Shown here: positions 28,138-34,004 of the stretch, piece after piece | How positions within the stretch are numbered: the first letter of the stretch is position 1 | How the letters are laid out: each line of letters opens with the position of its first letter | NCBI GenBank assembly: GCA_021850485.1 | Contig: JAJZLY010000024.1 | Coordinates: forward strand, 1-34,004 | Reading direction: 5' to 3' | Source of the DNA: Bacillota bacterium | Lineage (GTDB): Bacteria; Bacillota; Sulfobacillia; JAJZYS01; JAJZLH01 | DNA: 34,004 bases | Notes under the pieces: generated by a model | What the model was told of the DNA's origin: nothing | The model's input: only the letters and a program-made list of their open reading frames with translations | Database searches by the model: none | Made by a program: the position numbers and the translations under genes

Positions 28138-28527
28138 TTACGATGGAGATGAAGACAGATCGGCCACGACCTGCTGGCACAGCTGATTGATGAGATCCGG
28201 TCGCAGTCCGCCGGCGAGGCCCTCGGCGACCAGGCGGCGGAGCTGGGCGCCGAACTGGTCGCTGCGCGTCGGCGAAGGCGGAGGCAGCGCCAGAACCCGC
28301 GCCCCGTTATGGCGCTCGAGGCTGATCAGCCCCGCCTTGGCCAGCATGCCGTAGGCCCGGCGTACCGTATGGAGGTTGACCGAGAGATCCGCTGCCAGAC
28401 GTCTGACTGTCGGCAGGTGGCTGCCGGGCAGCAGCCGCCCGAGCGCCAGTGCCTCCACCAATTGATCGTAGATCTGGCGATAGAGGGGCCGCTCGGAGTT
28501 CAGGTCGAGAAGCAGAATCACTGGCAT
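28138..28527 (-). CDS. GntR-family regulator, YtrA-like
   Basis: The 129-residue product has the GntR winged helix-turn-helix at about residues 8-75 (RPLYRQIYDQLVEALALGRLLPGSHLPTVRRLAADLSVNLHTVRRAYGML). Only a short helical tail follows, the YtrA subgroup size. These regulators usually repress their own operon, including a membrane protein gene. ATG at 28527 is chosen because similarity begins there; the preceding bases hold a promoter and operator rather than a good ribosome site, so the mRNA may have almost no leader. Confidence 0.9.
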   Translation of the reverse strand: MPVILLLDLNSERPLYRQIYDQLVEALALGRLLPGSHLPTVRRLAADLSVNLHTVRRAYGMLAKAGLISLERHNGARVLALPPPSPTRSDQFGAQLRRLVAEGLAGGLRPDLINQLCQQVVADLSSSPS

Positions 28528-28535
28528 CACCACAA

Positions 28536-28558
28536 TTGATATAGCAAAGATATAACAA
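28536..28558 (-). promoter_or_regulatory. Candidate GntR operator overlapping the gene's own promoter
   Basis: TTGATATA (28536-28543) and TATAACAA (28551-28558) form an inverted repeat with one mismatch and a 7-bp spacer, extended by one more A/T pair. It is strikingly A+T-rich in this genome. It covers the -10 and spacer of the gntR promoter, which fits autorepression. Confidence 0.6.
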
Positions 28559-28566
28559 TAGTGCAA
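28538..28566 (-). promoter_or_regulatory. Promoter of the gntR-membrane protein operon
   Basis: On the minus strand TTGCAC (28561-28566) is followed after 17 bases by TATATC (28538-28543) preceded by TGC, an extended -10. Transcription would begin near 28531, only a few bases before the ATG at 28527. Confidence 0.6.
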
Positions 28567-28573
28567 CCGCCTG

Positions 28574-28602
28574 TTGACAGCGCTCTTCAGGTTTGTTACC
28601 GT
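28574..28602 (+). promoter_or_regulatory. Candidate promoter of the serS T-box transcript
   Basis: TTGACA at 28574-28579 is perfect; TACCGT after 17 bases (28597-28602) is a weak -10. If T-box Stem I begins as early as GTTACC near 28595, the start point would have to be a little further upstream. Confidence 0.4.
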
Positions 28603-28820
28603 CAGCGCCACGATGACGGAGCCCAAGGTCAGCTGACCGCGTAGAGACGCCACGGATGGTGCAAGTGGCGGGGCAGCAGATGGCGATCCACTCCTGAGGT
28701 CCTGGTGACGAGCCAGGCGCAGCCCAGCGTTAGCGGTCTCAAGTGGATCCTTGGGGATCAACTAGGGTGGTACCACGAGTTCAAGCGGCTCGTCCCTAAC
28801 CGGGGCGGCCGCTCGTTTCA
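28600..28820 (+). promoter_or_regulatory. T-box riboswitch leader of serS (specifier probably UCC)
   Basis: T-box leaders sense uncharged tRNA and then allow read-through. Visible parts are the AGAGA bulge (28643-28647), a CGCCAC/GTGGCG apical stem (28648-28653, 28665-28670) closing a GGATGGTGCAA loop, and lower stem GGAG/CTCC (28618-28621, 28691-28694). The serine codon TCC followed by A (28687-28690) lies just before CTCC, the usual specifier place. A CCTGG/CCAGG stem (28701-28717) and the T-box AGGGTGGTACCACG (28764-28777) follow. The TGGT would pair with the tRNA end GCCA through a U-G wobble. The 5' edge is approximate, and AGC at 28674-28676 is a less likely specifier. Confidence 0.9.
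28784..28817 (+). terminator. T-box-controlled terminator hairpin
   Basis: AGCGGC (28784-28789) pairs with GCCGCT, and inside it CGTCCC pairs with GGGGCG, with a bulged T; TTT follows a few bases later. It competes with the antiterminator formed by the T-box sequence and the CGAG/CTCG pair just upstream. Confidence 0.7.
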
Positions 28821-28842
28821 TTGCTGAAGGAGGCGAGTGGGC

Positions 28843-30117
28843 GTGCACGACCTCAAGGAGATCCGCCAAGACCCCGAACGGTTCCGGCGAGGGGTGGAGA
28901 AAAAGGGCGGCGACAGCGGCGAGATCGATCGGCTGGTGGACTTGGACGCACGGCGCCGCGGCGCCCTGGCTCGGGTCGAGGCGCTGCGCGCCCAGCGCAA
29001 TCGAGCTAGCGAAGCTATTGCCGCCAGTAGGAGAAGCGGCCAGCCAGTCAGTGAGATGGCCCAGACGGAGGCCCGAGGGCTGGGTGAACAAATCGGCCAG
29101 GTCGAGGCTGAGCTGGCCAAGGTGGAGCCCGAGATCCAGCAGATCCTGAGCGTGCTGCCCAATATCCCCAATGACGATGTGCCAGAGGGCGACGAGAGCC
29201 ACAATCGAGAGGTGCGCCGCTGGGGAGATCTTCCGGCTTTCTCTGGTCCAGCCAAGGCCCATTGGGAGATTGGCGTCGATCTTGGCATCGTCGATTTCGA
29301 GCGGGCCGGCAAGGTGAGCGGGCCGCGCTTCGCCTTTTTGAAGGGTGACGGGGCACGCCTGGAGCGGGCACTGATCGACTTCATGCTGGATCTGCACACC
29401 CGCCAGCATGGTTACACCGAGATCTGGCCACCGCTCTTGGTCAACGCCGCCAGCGCCTTTGGCACCGGCCAACTGCCCAAGTTTGGACAAGACATGTTCC
29501 AGACCACAGATGGCTACTATCTGATCCCCACCGCCGAGGTGCCGGTCACCAACCTGCACAGCGGAGAAATCCTGGCCGGATCAGACCTGCCGATCAGGTA
29601 CTGTGCCTACACGCCCTGCTTTCGGTCCGAGGCTGGGGCGGCTGGCCGGGACACCAGAGGGTTGATTCGCAACCACCAGTTCAACAAAGTTGAATTGGTC
29701 AAATTCACCGCTGAGGAAAGTTCCTACCAGGAACTGGAGACGTTGCGCCAAGACGCCGAGTCGGTGCTCGAGGCATTGGCCCTGCCTTATCGGACGGTGG
29801 TGGTGGCGACCAGAGAAATGACCTTTGCGAACACCAGGCAGTATGACCTGGAGGTCTGGTTCCCAGCCCAAAATACCTACCGGGAAATCTCGTCTTGCAG
29901 CAACTTCGAGGCCTTCCAGGCCCGCCGTGCGAACATCCGTTATCGCTCCACTGCCGGAGATGTCCGTCACGTGCATACGCTCAATGGGTCCGCCTTGGCT
30001 GTGGGCAGGACGTTTTCCGCTATCTTGGAGAACTATCAGCAGCCCGATGGCACGGTGATTGTCCCTGAGGTGCTGCGCAGCTACCTGGGTGGACAGGACC
30101 GGCTCGGCAAAGGTTAG
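28843..30117 (+). CDS. serS: Seryl-tRNA synthetase
   Basis: SerRS attaches serine to tRNA-Ser. The 424-residue class II enzyme has an N-terminal coiled-coil arm (about residues 28-100) that grips the long variable arm of tRNA-Ser, motif 2 ([22 protein letters not shown]) and motif 3 near the end ([19 protein letters not shown]), with [13 protein letters not shown] between them. GTG at 28843 is chosen because AGGAGG is nine bases upstream; GTG at 28837 would leave only three. A T-box controls the gene, and a tRNA-Ser starts five bases after the stop. Confidence 0.96.
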   Translation: MHDLKEIRQDPERFRRGVEKKGGDSGEIDRLVDLDARRRGALARVEALRAQRNRASEAIAASRRSGQPVSEMAQTEARGLGEQIGQVEAELAKVEPEIQQILSVLPNIPNDDVPEGDESHNREVRRWGDLPAFSGPAKAHWEIGVDLGIVDFERAGKVSGPRFAFLKGDGARLERALIDFMLDLHTRQHGYTEIWPPLLVNAASAFGTGQLPKFGQDMFQTTDGYYLIPTAEVPVTNLHSGEILAGSDLPIRYCAYTPCFRSEAGAAGRDTRGLIRNHQFNKVELVKFTAEESSYQELETLRQDAESVLEALALPYRTVVVATREMTFANTRQYDLEVWFPAQNTYREISSCSNFEAFQARRANIRYRSTAGDVRHVHTLNGSALAVGRTFSAILENYQQPDGTVIVPEVLRSYLGGQDRLGKG

Positions 30118-30122
30118 GTCGT

Positions 30123-30210
30123 GGAGGGGTGGCCGAGTGGCCGAAGGCGGCGGTCTTGAAAACCGCTAGGGTGAAAGCCCTCGTGGGTTCGAATCCCACC
30201 CCCTCCGCCA
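30123..30210 (+). tRNA. tRNA-Ser (anticodon TGA)
   Basis: The acceptor GGAGGGG pairs with CCCCTCC, followed by the discriminator G and an encoded CCA. The anticodon stem GCGGT/ACCGC encloses CTTGAAA, giving TGA, and the T-arm is GTGGG-TTCGAAT-CCCAC. A long variable arm marks it as a serine tRNA. It lies five bases after serS, so it is probably cut from the serS transcript. Confidence 0.96.
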
Positions 30211-30289
30211 ATCACCGATAGGCCGGCGGACAGGCGCGCACAGAGTGGTCCTCGAATAGGGTCGCACAGAGGAGAAGGGGGCGACGGGT

Positions 30290-31858
30290 ATGGAGGTGGC
30301 GCAGACCCCGATCCGTTTTCTGACGGAGAGCGAGCGGCTGTTTGCGGACAAGGAGGCGGTGGTCTGTAAGGACGTCCGCCTCACCTACCGTCAGTTCGGC
30401 AAGCGGGTGCGACAGATGGCCGGGGCACTTGCTGCCTTGGGCGTGGGCAGAGGTGACCGGGTGGCCTATTTGGGACTGAACTGCCACCGGCTGGTTGAGC
30501 TCTATTACGCGGTGCCGGGCCTCGGTGCCATCCTCAGCCCGCTGAACGTTCGCCTCACCCAGCCGGAACTGGAGTTCATCCTGGGCGATCTAGGGGCCCG
30601 CGTTTTGATCACAGACGCGACGCTGGCGCCCTTAGCCGCGCGCCTAGAGCCGACGCTGCGTGGTCAGGTGATCTGCCTGGACCAAGGACAGGTGCCGGCC
30701 AACTGGCTCGATTACGAGACCTTGCTGGCTGCCACAAAACCTCTGGCCGAGCTCGGCGCAGGCATCGACGAATCTGACGTCGCCGAGATCTTTTACACCT
30801 CCGGAACCACCGGTCGGCCCAAGGGAGTGATGCTCACCCATCGCAATCTCTATCAGCATGCCCTTGGCGTCGCCATCTCCCTGCCAGTGCAGCCGGAGGA
30901 GATTCAGCTGGTCGGCACGGTGCCGCTGTTTCATGTCAACGGCTGGGGTGCGCCGCACTACATCGTGGCCATGGGCGCCACCCAGGTGGTAACGGCCCGC
31001 TTCGAGCCCAGTGAGTTCTTCCGGCTGGTCAAGGCCGAACATGTGACCTTGGCCATGATGGTGCCGAGCATGCTGGCCGCCTTGCTCAGCGGTAGCGGCG
31101 AACATCAGGGAGATCTCACGTCGTTGCAGCACATTTTGATCGGTGGCGCGCCGCCGCCGCCGACCTTGATCCGGGCGGCCCGGCGCGATCTGGGCGTGCG
31201 CTGCACGGTCGGCTACGGACTCTCAGAGACGAGCCCGGTGCTGACCATCGCCAACGTCAAACCGGACCTGATGCATCTGCCGGCTGAGGCGCAAGATGAA
31301 TTGCGCGCCCGCACCGGCATCCCGATGGTCGGTGTCGAGGTACGGGTGATGGACGCACAGGGCCGGGAGGTGCCCTGGGACGACGAGAGCATCGGCGAGA
31401 TCTGGGCGCGGGCGGACAGCATCAGCCCCGGGTACTGGAACCGTCCGGCGGAGACCCAAGAGGTGTTTGTCGATGGCTGGTTTCACACCGGAGACATGGC
31501 CGTGGTGAATAAAGAGGGCTACCTGCAGATCGTGGATCGTAAGAAAGACATCATCATCAGCGGCGGCGAGAACATCAGTTCGGTCGAGGTGGAAAACGCT
31601 CTGTATAGTCACCCGGCGGTGTTTGAGGCTGCGGTGGTAGCCATCCCGGACGAAAAGTGGGGCGAGGTGCCGTATGCATTTGTGGCGCTCAAACCGGAAG
31701 CCACGGCGTCTGCAGAAGAGTTGCTCACCCACTTGCGCACGCAGATCGCTGGCTTCAAGATTCCGAAGAGCATCGAATTTCGTACGGAGTTGCCGAAGAC
31801 CGGTACCGGCAAGGTGATGAAGCAAGAGTTGCGGCGGCCGTTTTGGCCGGGCCGGTAA
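30290..31858 (+). CDS. Acyl-CoA synthetase, AMP-forming
   Basis: The 522-residue ANL-superfamily enzyme activates a carboxylic acid to an acyl-adenylate and then a CoA thioester. The P-loop-like motif YTSGTTGRPKG lies at residues 169-179. Other signatures are GYGLSETSP, GWFHTGDMA, the hinge DRKKDIIISGGENIS and the catalytic lysine in PKTGTGKVMK. The pattern fits medium- or long-chain fatty acyl-CoA ligases (FadD-like), but the chain length cannot be read from sequence. ATG at 30290 follows GAGGAGAAGGGGG. It stands alone between a tRNA and a membrane protein gene 28 bp downstream. Confidence 0.92.
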   Translation: MEVAQTPIRFLTESERLFADKEAVVCKDVRLTYRQFGKRVRQMAGALAALGVGRGDRVAYLGLNCHRLVELYYAVPGLGAILSPLNVRLTQPELEFILGDLGARVLITDATLAPLAARLEPTLRGQVICLDQGQVPANWLDYETLLAATKPLAELGAGIDESDVAEIFYTSGTTGRPKGVMLTHRNLYQHALGVAISLPVQPEEIQLVGTVPLFHVNGWGAPHYIVAMGATQVVTARFEPSEFFRLVKAEHVTLAMMVPSMLAALLSGSGEHQGDLTSLQHILIGGAPPPPTLIRAARRDLGVRCTVGYGLSETSPVLTIANVKPDLMHLPAEAQDELRARTGIPMVGVEVRVMDAQGREVPWDDESIGEIWARADSISPGYWNRPAETQEVFVDGWFHTGDMAVVNKEGYLQIVDRKKDIIISGGENISSVEVENALYSHPAVFEAAVVAIPDEKWGEVPYAFVALKPEATASAEELLTHLRTQIAGFKIPKSIEFRTELPKTGTGKVMKQELRRPFWPGR

Positions 31859-31886
31859 CCTCGAGCCTACGGAGGAGGAGCGCGCC

Positions 31887-32693
31887 GTGGGTCAGCTGAG
31901 TTTTGGTCAGGTTCTCGACGCGACCTGGGCCATCTACCGCAAGGGCTTTGTCAGCTTTGTGGCGGTCGGCCTGCTTAGCCAGGTGCCCTATGCCATCTTG
32001 GTGGCGCTCACCGGCGTGGTGGTTGGGGGCAGCTCGGCTGTGGGGGCCCTGGCCCTGGTTGCCATCTTTTCATTCCTGGCCGGCGTGCTGCTACAGGCGG
32101 CCTCGATCCGGCTGGCCGACTCGTTCTACGAGGGCAAGCCCACCTCAGCCTTAGATGCGGTACGCCAGATCGGTCCGGTGTTACTGCCGCTCGCCTTGCT
32201 CACCGTGCTGCTGGGTATCGGTACGAGTATTCTGACGGTCTTTTTGATCATTCCAGGACTCATTTTCTACTTCCGGTTCGTGCTCGCCATTCCCGGGCTG
32301 GTGATCGGGCGGGACACGGTATGGAGTTCCTTCGGCGACGCCTGGAGGATGTCCAAAGGTGCTTTCTGGCGGATCCTGGGGGCCAGCATCGTTTTTTCTC
32401 TGGCGATTGGCGTGGTGGATGCTCTGATCAGCGTCGTCGCCGGCAAGACCGGCTTGTCCGGTTCGCAGCAGGCCGCCTATCTATTGGCGCCCAGTGTCGG
32501 CGGCTACTTCAACGCACTTGGTCCAGGCTTGTTCGCCGGTGATGTGGTTAGTGCGGTGACCGGTTCGGTGATCCCGATCTTGCTCACCGTCCTCTACCAC
32601 GATCGGCGCGCCGCTATGCGTCTGGCCCTGGAGATGGGGCCGATGCCAGGGCAGTCTCCGGCCGCAGGGGAAAGCGAAACAGACCGGCCCTGA
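31887..32693 (+). CDS. Polytopic membrane protein, DUF975/GlpQ-membrane-domain-like
   Basis: The 268-residue product has about six hydrophobic segments and the start LSFGQVLDATWAIYRKGFVSFVAVGLL. This resembles proteins with the membrane domain shared by DUF975 and glycerophosphodiester phosphodiesterase membrane regions: a soluble opening helix, then repeated loops such as FRFVLAIPGLVIGRDTVWSSFGDAWRMSKGAFWRIL. The function is unknown. GTG at 31887 has GGAGGAG six bases upstream. It follows the acyl-CoA ligase in the same direction and may share its transcript. Confidence 0.75.
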   Translation: MGQLSFGQVLDATWAIYRKGFVSFVAVGLLSQVPYAILVALTGVVVGGSSAVGALALVAIFSFLAGVLLQAASIRLADSFYEGKPTSALDAVRQIGPVLLPLALLTVLLGIGTSILTVFLIIPGLIFYFRFVLAIPGLVIGRDTVWSSFGDAWRMSKGAFWRILGASIVFSLAIGVVDALISVVAGKTGLSGSQQAAYLLAPSVGGYFNALGPGLFAGDVVSAVTGSVIPILLTVLYHDRRAAMRLALEMGPMPGQSPAAGESETDRP

Positions 32694-32823
32694 ATCGCTC
32701 GTGGACCGGCGGCGGACTCCGTCCCGCCGGGGCCGAGCGCAAAAGTCGTCCACCGGCTGACGGGAAGGGACCCCACGAGGGGCACCGAGCGGCCAGGATC
32801 TGGCAACGCGTAGGACCATGGCC

Positions 32824-32859
32824 CCACGTGGCCTCAAAACATGGTGCAATGTGGCCACA
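32824..32859 (+). promoter_or_regulatory. Palindromes upstream of the antitoxin gene
   Basis: Two short perfect palindromes, CCACGTGG (32824-32831) and TGTGGCCACA (32850-32859), lie 20-56 bases before the antitoxin ATG and share a GTGGCC core. The second overlaps a possible -10 (CACAAT, 32856-32861). This is where toxin-antitoxin complexes typically bind to repress their operon. The rest of the gap from 32694 shows nothing recognisable. Confidence 0.4.
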
Positions 32860-32879
32860 ATAAAAAGGGGGTGATCCGC

Positions 32880-33155
32880 ATGGTTCGTGTGGGTATCCGC
32901 TATCTCAAGGACCACCTCAGCGAGCAGTTGGTTCGGGTCCGAAGCGGCGAGGTTGTGGAGGTCACCGACCACGGTGTGCCCATTGCCCGCCTGACTCCCC
33001 TGCCGAAAAGTCCCACCGCCGGCCTGTACGCTCTGGCGGAGCGGCTAGGCAATGACTGGCAGGGCGGCAAGCCGACGGGTCTGAACATTGAGCGGGCGCC
33101 GTTAATATCAGCTAAACTCTCGTTGTCGCGAGCGATCAGCGAAGACCGGGAGTAA
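32880..33155 (+). CDS. Antitoxin, Phd/YefM (VapB-type partner)
   Basis: The 91-residue product has the Phd/YefM fold at its N-terminus: VGIRYLKDHLSEQLVRVRSGEVVEVTDHGVPIARLTPL, the common DNA-binding dimer with the VTDHGxPIARL strand. A flexible C-terminal part (residues 55-91) would wrap around the toxin. The protein should neutralise the PIN toxin encoded two bases downstream and repress the operon. ATG at 32880 has AGGGGGTG at a normal distance. Confidence 0.88.
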   Translation: MVRVGIRYLKDHLSEQLVRVRSGEVVEVTDHGVPIARLTPLPKSPTAGLYALAERLGNDWQGGKPTGLNIERAPLISAKLSLSRAISEDRE

Positions 33156-33157
33156 TC

Positions 33158-33589
33158 GTGATTGCATACTTGGACAGCAGCGCGCTGGTGAAACTTTACG
33201 TCACCGAGCCGGGGTCTGATCGAGTGCGCAGTTTGATGGACCAAGCTGACGCTGCCGCCACCAGTGCTAGCGCCTATCCCGAGGTGCGGGCGGCGATGGC
33301 GCGCCGCCATCGAGCGGGGGTCCTGACTGCGGCGCAGCTGGCCGATATGGCTTCCGCCATCACTAGTGACTGGGGACGGTTGTTTGTCGTTCCGGTGGGA
33401 CCCCCGCTCGCCCTCGCCGCCGGGGGTGTGGCCGAGATGTATTCGCTACGTGGGATGGATGCGATTCATCTGGCTACGGCGCTATGGCTGCGTAGCCATG
33501 AAGAGGCCGTCGTGTTTGCAACATCCGATGTGCGTCTTTCGACCGCCGCCAGTAAAGCCGGCCTGGTCATCGACGAGCCTTGGCAATAG
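33158..33589 (+). CDS. PIN-domain ribonuclease toxin, VapC-type
   Basis: The 143-residue PIN-domain protein has the acidic metal-binding set: Asp6 (YLDSSALVKLY), Glu42 (YPEVRAAM), Asp101 (GMDAIHLATAL) and Asp124 (ATSDVRLS). VapC toxins cut specific tRNAs or rRNA when the antitoxin is degraded. The GTG start follows the antitoxin stop by two bases, the standard arrangement. The target is unknown; tRNA genes begin 71 bp downstream, but that is no evidence for a target. Confidence 0.92.
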   Translation: MIAYLDSSALVKLYVTEPGSDRVRSLMDQADAAATSASAYPEVRAAMARRHRAGVLTAAQLADMASAITSDWGRLFVVPVGPPLALAAGGVAEMYSLRGMDAIHLATALWLRSHEEAVVFATSDVRLSTAASKAGLVIDEPWQ

Positions 33590-33642
33590 GCGCATCGGTG
33601 TCTTTGAGCCCGGATTCCTGGCCATCACCACTCGACCTTCGG

Positions 33643-33648
33643 TATAAT
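33643..33648 (+). promoter_or_regulatory. -10 element before tRNA-Ser(GCT)
   Basis: A perfect TATAAT lies 12 bases before the tRNA 5' end. No good -35 is found at the usual distance. Confidence 0.55.
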
Positions 33649-33660
33649 GAGAAATCCTGC

Positions 33661-33754
33661 GGAGGGATACCCAAGTGGCTGAAGGGGCGGTCCTGCTAAG
33701 ACTGTAGGGGGCACAAAATGCCCCGCGAGGGTTCAAATCCCTCTCCCTCCGCCA
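33661..33754 (+). tRNA. tRNA-Ser (anticodon GCT)
   Basis: The acceptor GGAGGGA pairs with TCCCTCC, followed by G and an encoded CCA. The anticodon loop CTGCTAA gives GCT, reading AGC and AGU. The long variable arm is as expected for serine. It is the first of three closely spaced tRNA genes. Confidence 0.95.
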
Positions 33755-33811
33755 GCCACCACCCGACTCCCACCAGCGAGCCATCTGGGTCGTGAAATCT
33801 GGTGGGAGTTG

Positions 33812-33820
33812 TGCTATTCT
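33812..33820 (+). promoter_or_regulatory. Extended -10 before tRNA-Arg(ACG)
   Basis: TGC followed by TATTCT (five of six matches to TATAAT) lies 11 bases before the tRNA 5' end. It repeats the TGCTA core seen before pdxS and the S9 peptidase gene. Confidence 0.5.
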
Positions 33821-33831
33821 TACGGCCTGAA

Positions 33832-33907
33832 GCGCCCATAGCTCAGTGGATAGAGCGCGTGGCTACGGACCACGAGGCCGAGGGTTCAAATCCTTCTGGG
33901 CGCGCCA
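33832..33907 (+). tRNA. tRNA-Arg (anticodon ACG)
   Basis: The acceptor GCGCCCA pairs with TGGGCGC, then G and an encoded CCA. The anticodon stem CGTGG/CCACG encloses CTACGGA, giving ACG, whose first base is normally edited to inosine to read CGN codons. The T-arm has one G-T pair. Confidence 0.95.
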
Positions 33908-33913
33908 AGCTTC

Positions 33914-33992
33914 GCCCCTGTAGCTCAGGTGGATAGAGCGGGGGTTTCCTAAACCCTGTCTGCCGGGGGTTCGAGTCCCTCCAGGGGCGCCA
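33914..33992 (+). tRNA. tRNA-Arg (anticodon CCT)
   Basis: The acceptor GCCCCTG pairs with CAGGGGC, then G and an encoded CCA. The anticodon loop TTCCTAA gives CCT, reading AGG. It begins six bases after the previous tRNA, so both are probably one transcript. The window ends 12 bases later. Confidence 0.92.
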
Positions 33993-34004
33993 ATATTGGA
34001 GGGG

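Overview
This window is the chromosomal replication-origin region of a high-GC bacterium, most likely a deep-branching, high-GC member of the Bacillota (Firmicutes). The evidence is gene order and regulation. One arm reads rpmH-rnpA-yidD-yidC-jag-rsmG-parA-parB away from the origin; the other reads dnaA-dnaN-recF-dciA/DUF721-gyrB. gyrA, pdxS-pdxT and serS follow, and serS has a T-box leader. DUF951, a Jag-N domain protein and a YtrA-type GntR regulator are also typical of that phylum. The genus cannot be fixed from sequence alone. Many genes start with GTG or TTG, and stop/start overlaps (ATGA or GTGA) are common.

Layout. Positions 1-383 hold the right end of an insertion sequence, with the transposase C-terminus and tandem terminal repeats. 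Positions 397-7587 are one leftward, tightly packed series: ribosomal protein L34, RNase P protein, YidD, YidC, KhpB/Jag, RsmG, ParA, ParB, a lipid kinase, a TPR membrane protein, a small membrane protein, CvpA and DUF951. Positions 7604-8203 are non-coding and contain several strong hairpins, a plus-strand terminator and DnaA boxes. Positions 8204-14384 are the rightward dnaA-dnaN-recF-dciA-gyrB series, with a second DnaA-box cluster between dnaA and dnaN. A near-perfect parS site and a strong terminator follow gyrB.

Between gyrB and gyrA lies an 8.2-kb insertion of metabolic genes: an S9 peptidase (leftward), then a CocE-type hydrolase, a VTT/DedA-type membrane protein and an M24 Xaa-Pro peptidase (rightward), then a LeuA/Re-citrate-synthase-like enzyme facing a divergent LysR regulator. 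gyrA, a DUF192 protein and the PLP synthase pair pdxS-pdxT follow. A leftward GntR regulator with a DUF1648-type membrane protein comes next, then the T-box-controlled serS with a tRNA-Ser 5 bp after its stop. The window ends with an acyl-CoA ligase, a membrane protein, a VapBC-type toxin-antitoxin pair and three tRNA genes (Ser-GCT, Arg-ACG, Arg-CCT).

Most of the window works as one unit for starting and segregating replication: DnaA boxes on both sides of dnaA, the clamp, RecF, a probable helicase-loading factor, gyrase, and ParA-ParB with parS about 10 kb from parB. No obvious new defence or mobile system is visible. The less expected features are the structured non-coding region beside dnaA, the open rnpA frame across rpmH, a leucine at the quinolone-determining position of GyrA, a T-box that probably controls both serS and a tRNA-Ser, and a GntR operator lying on its own promoter.
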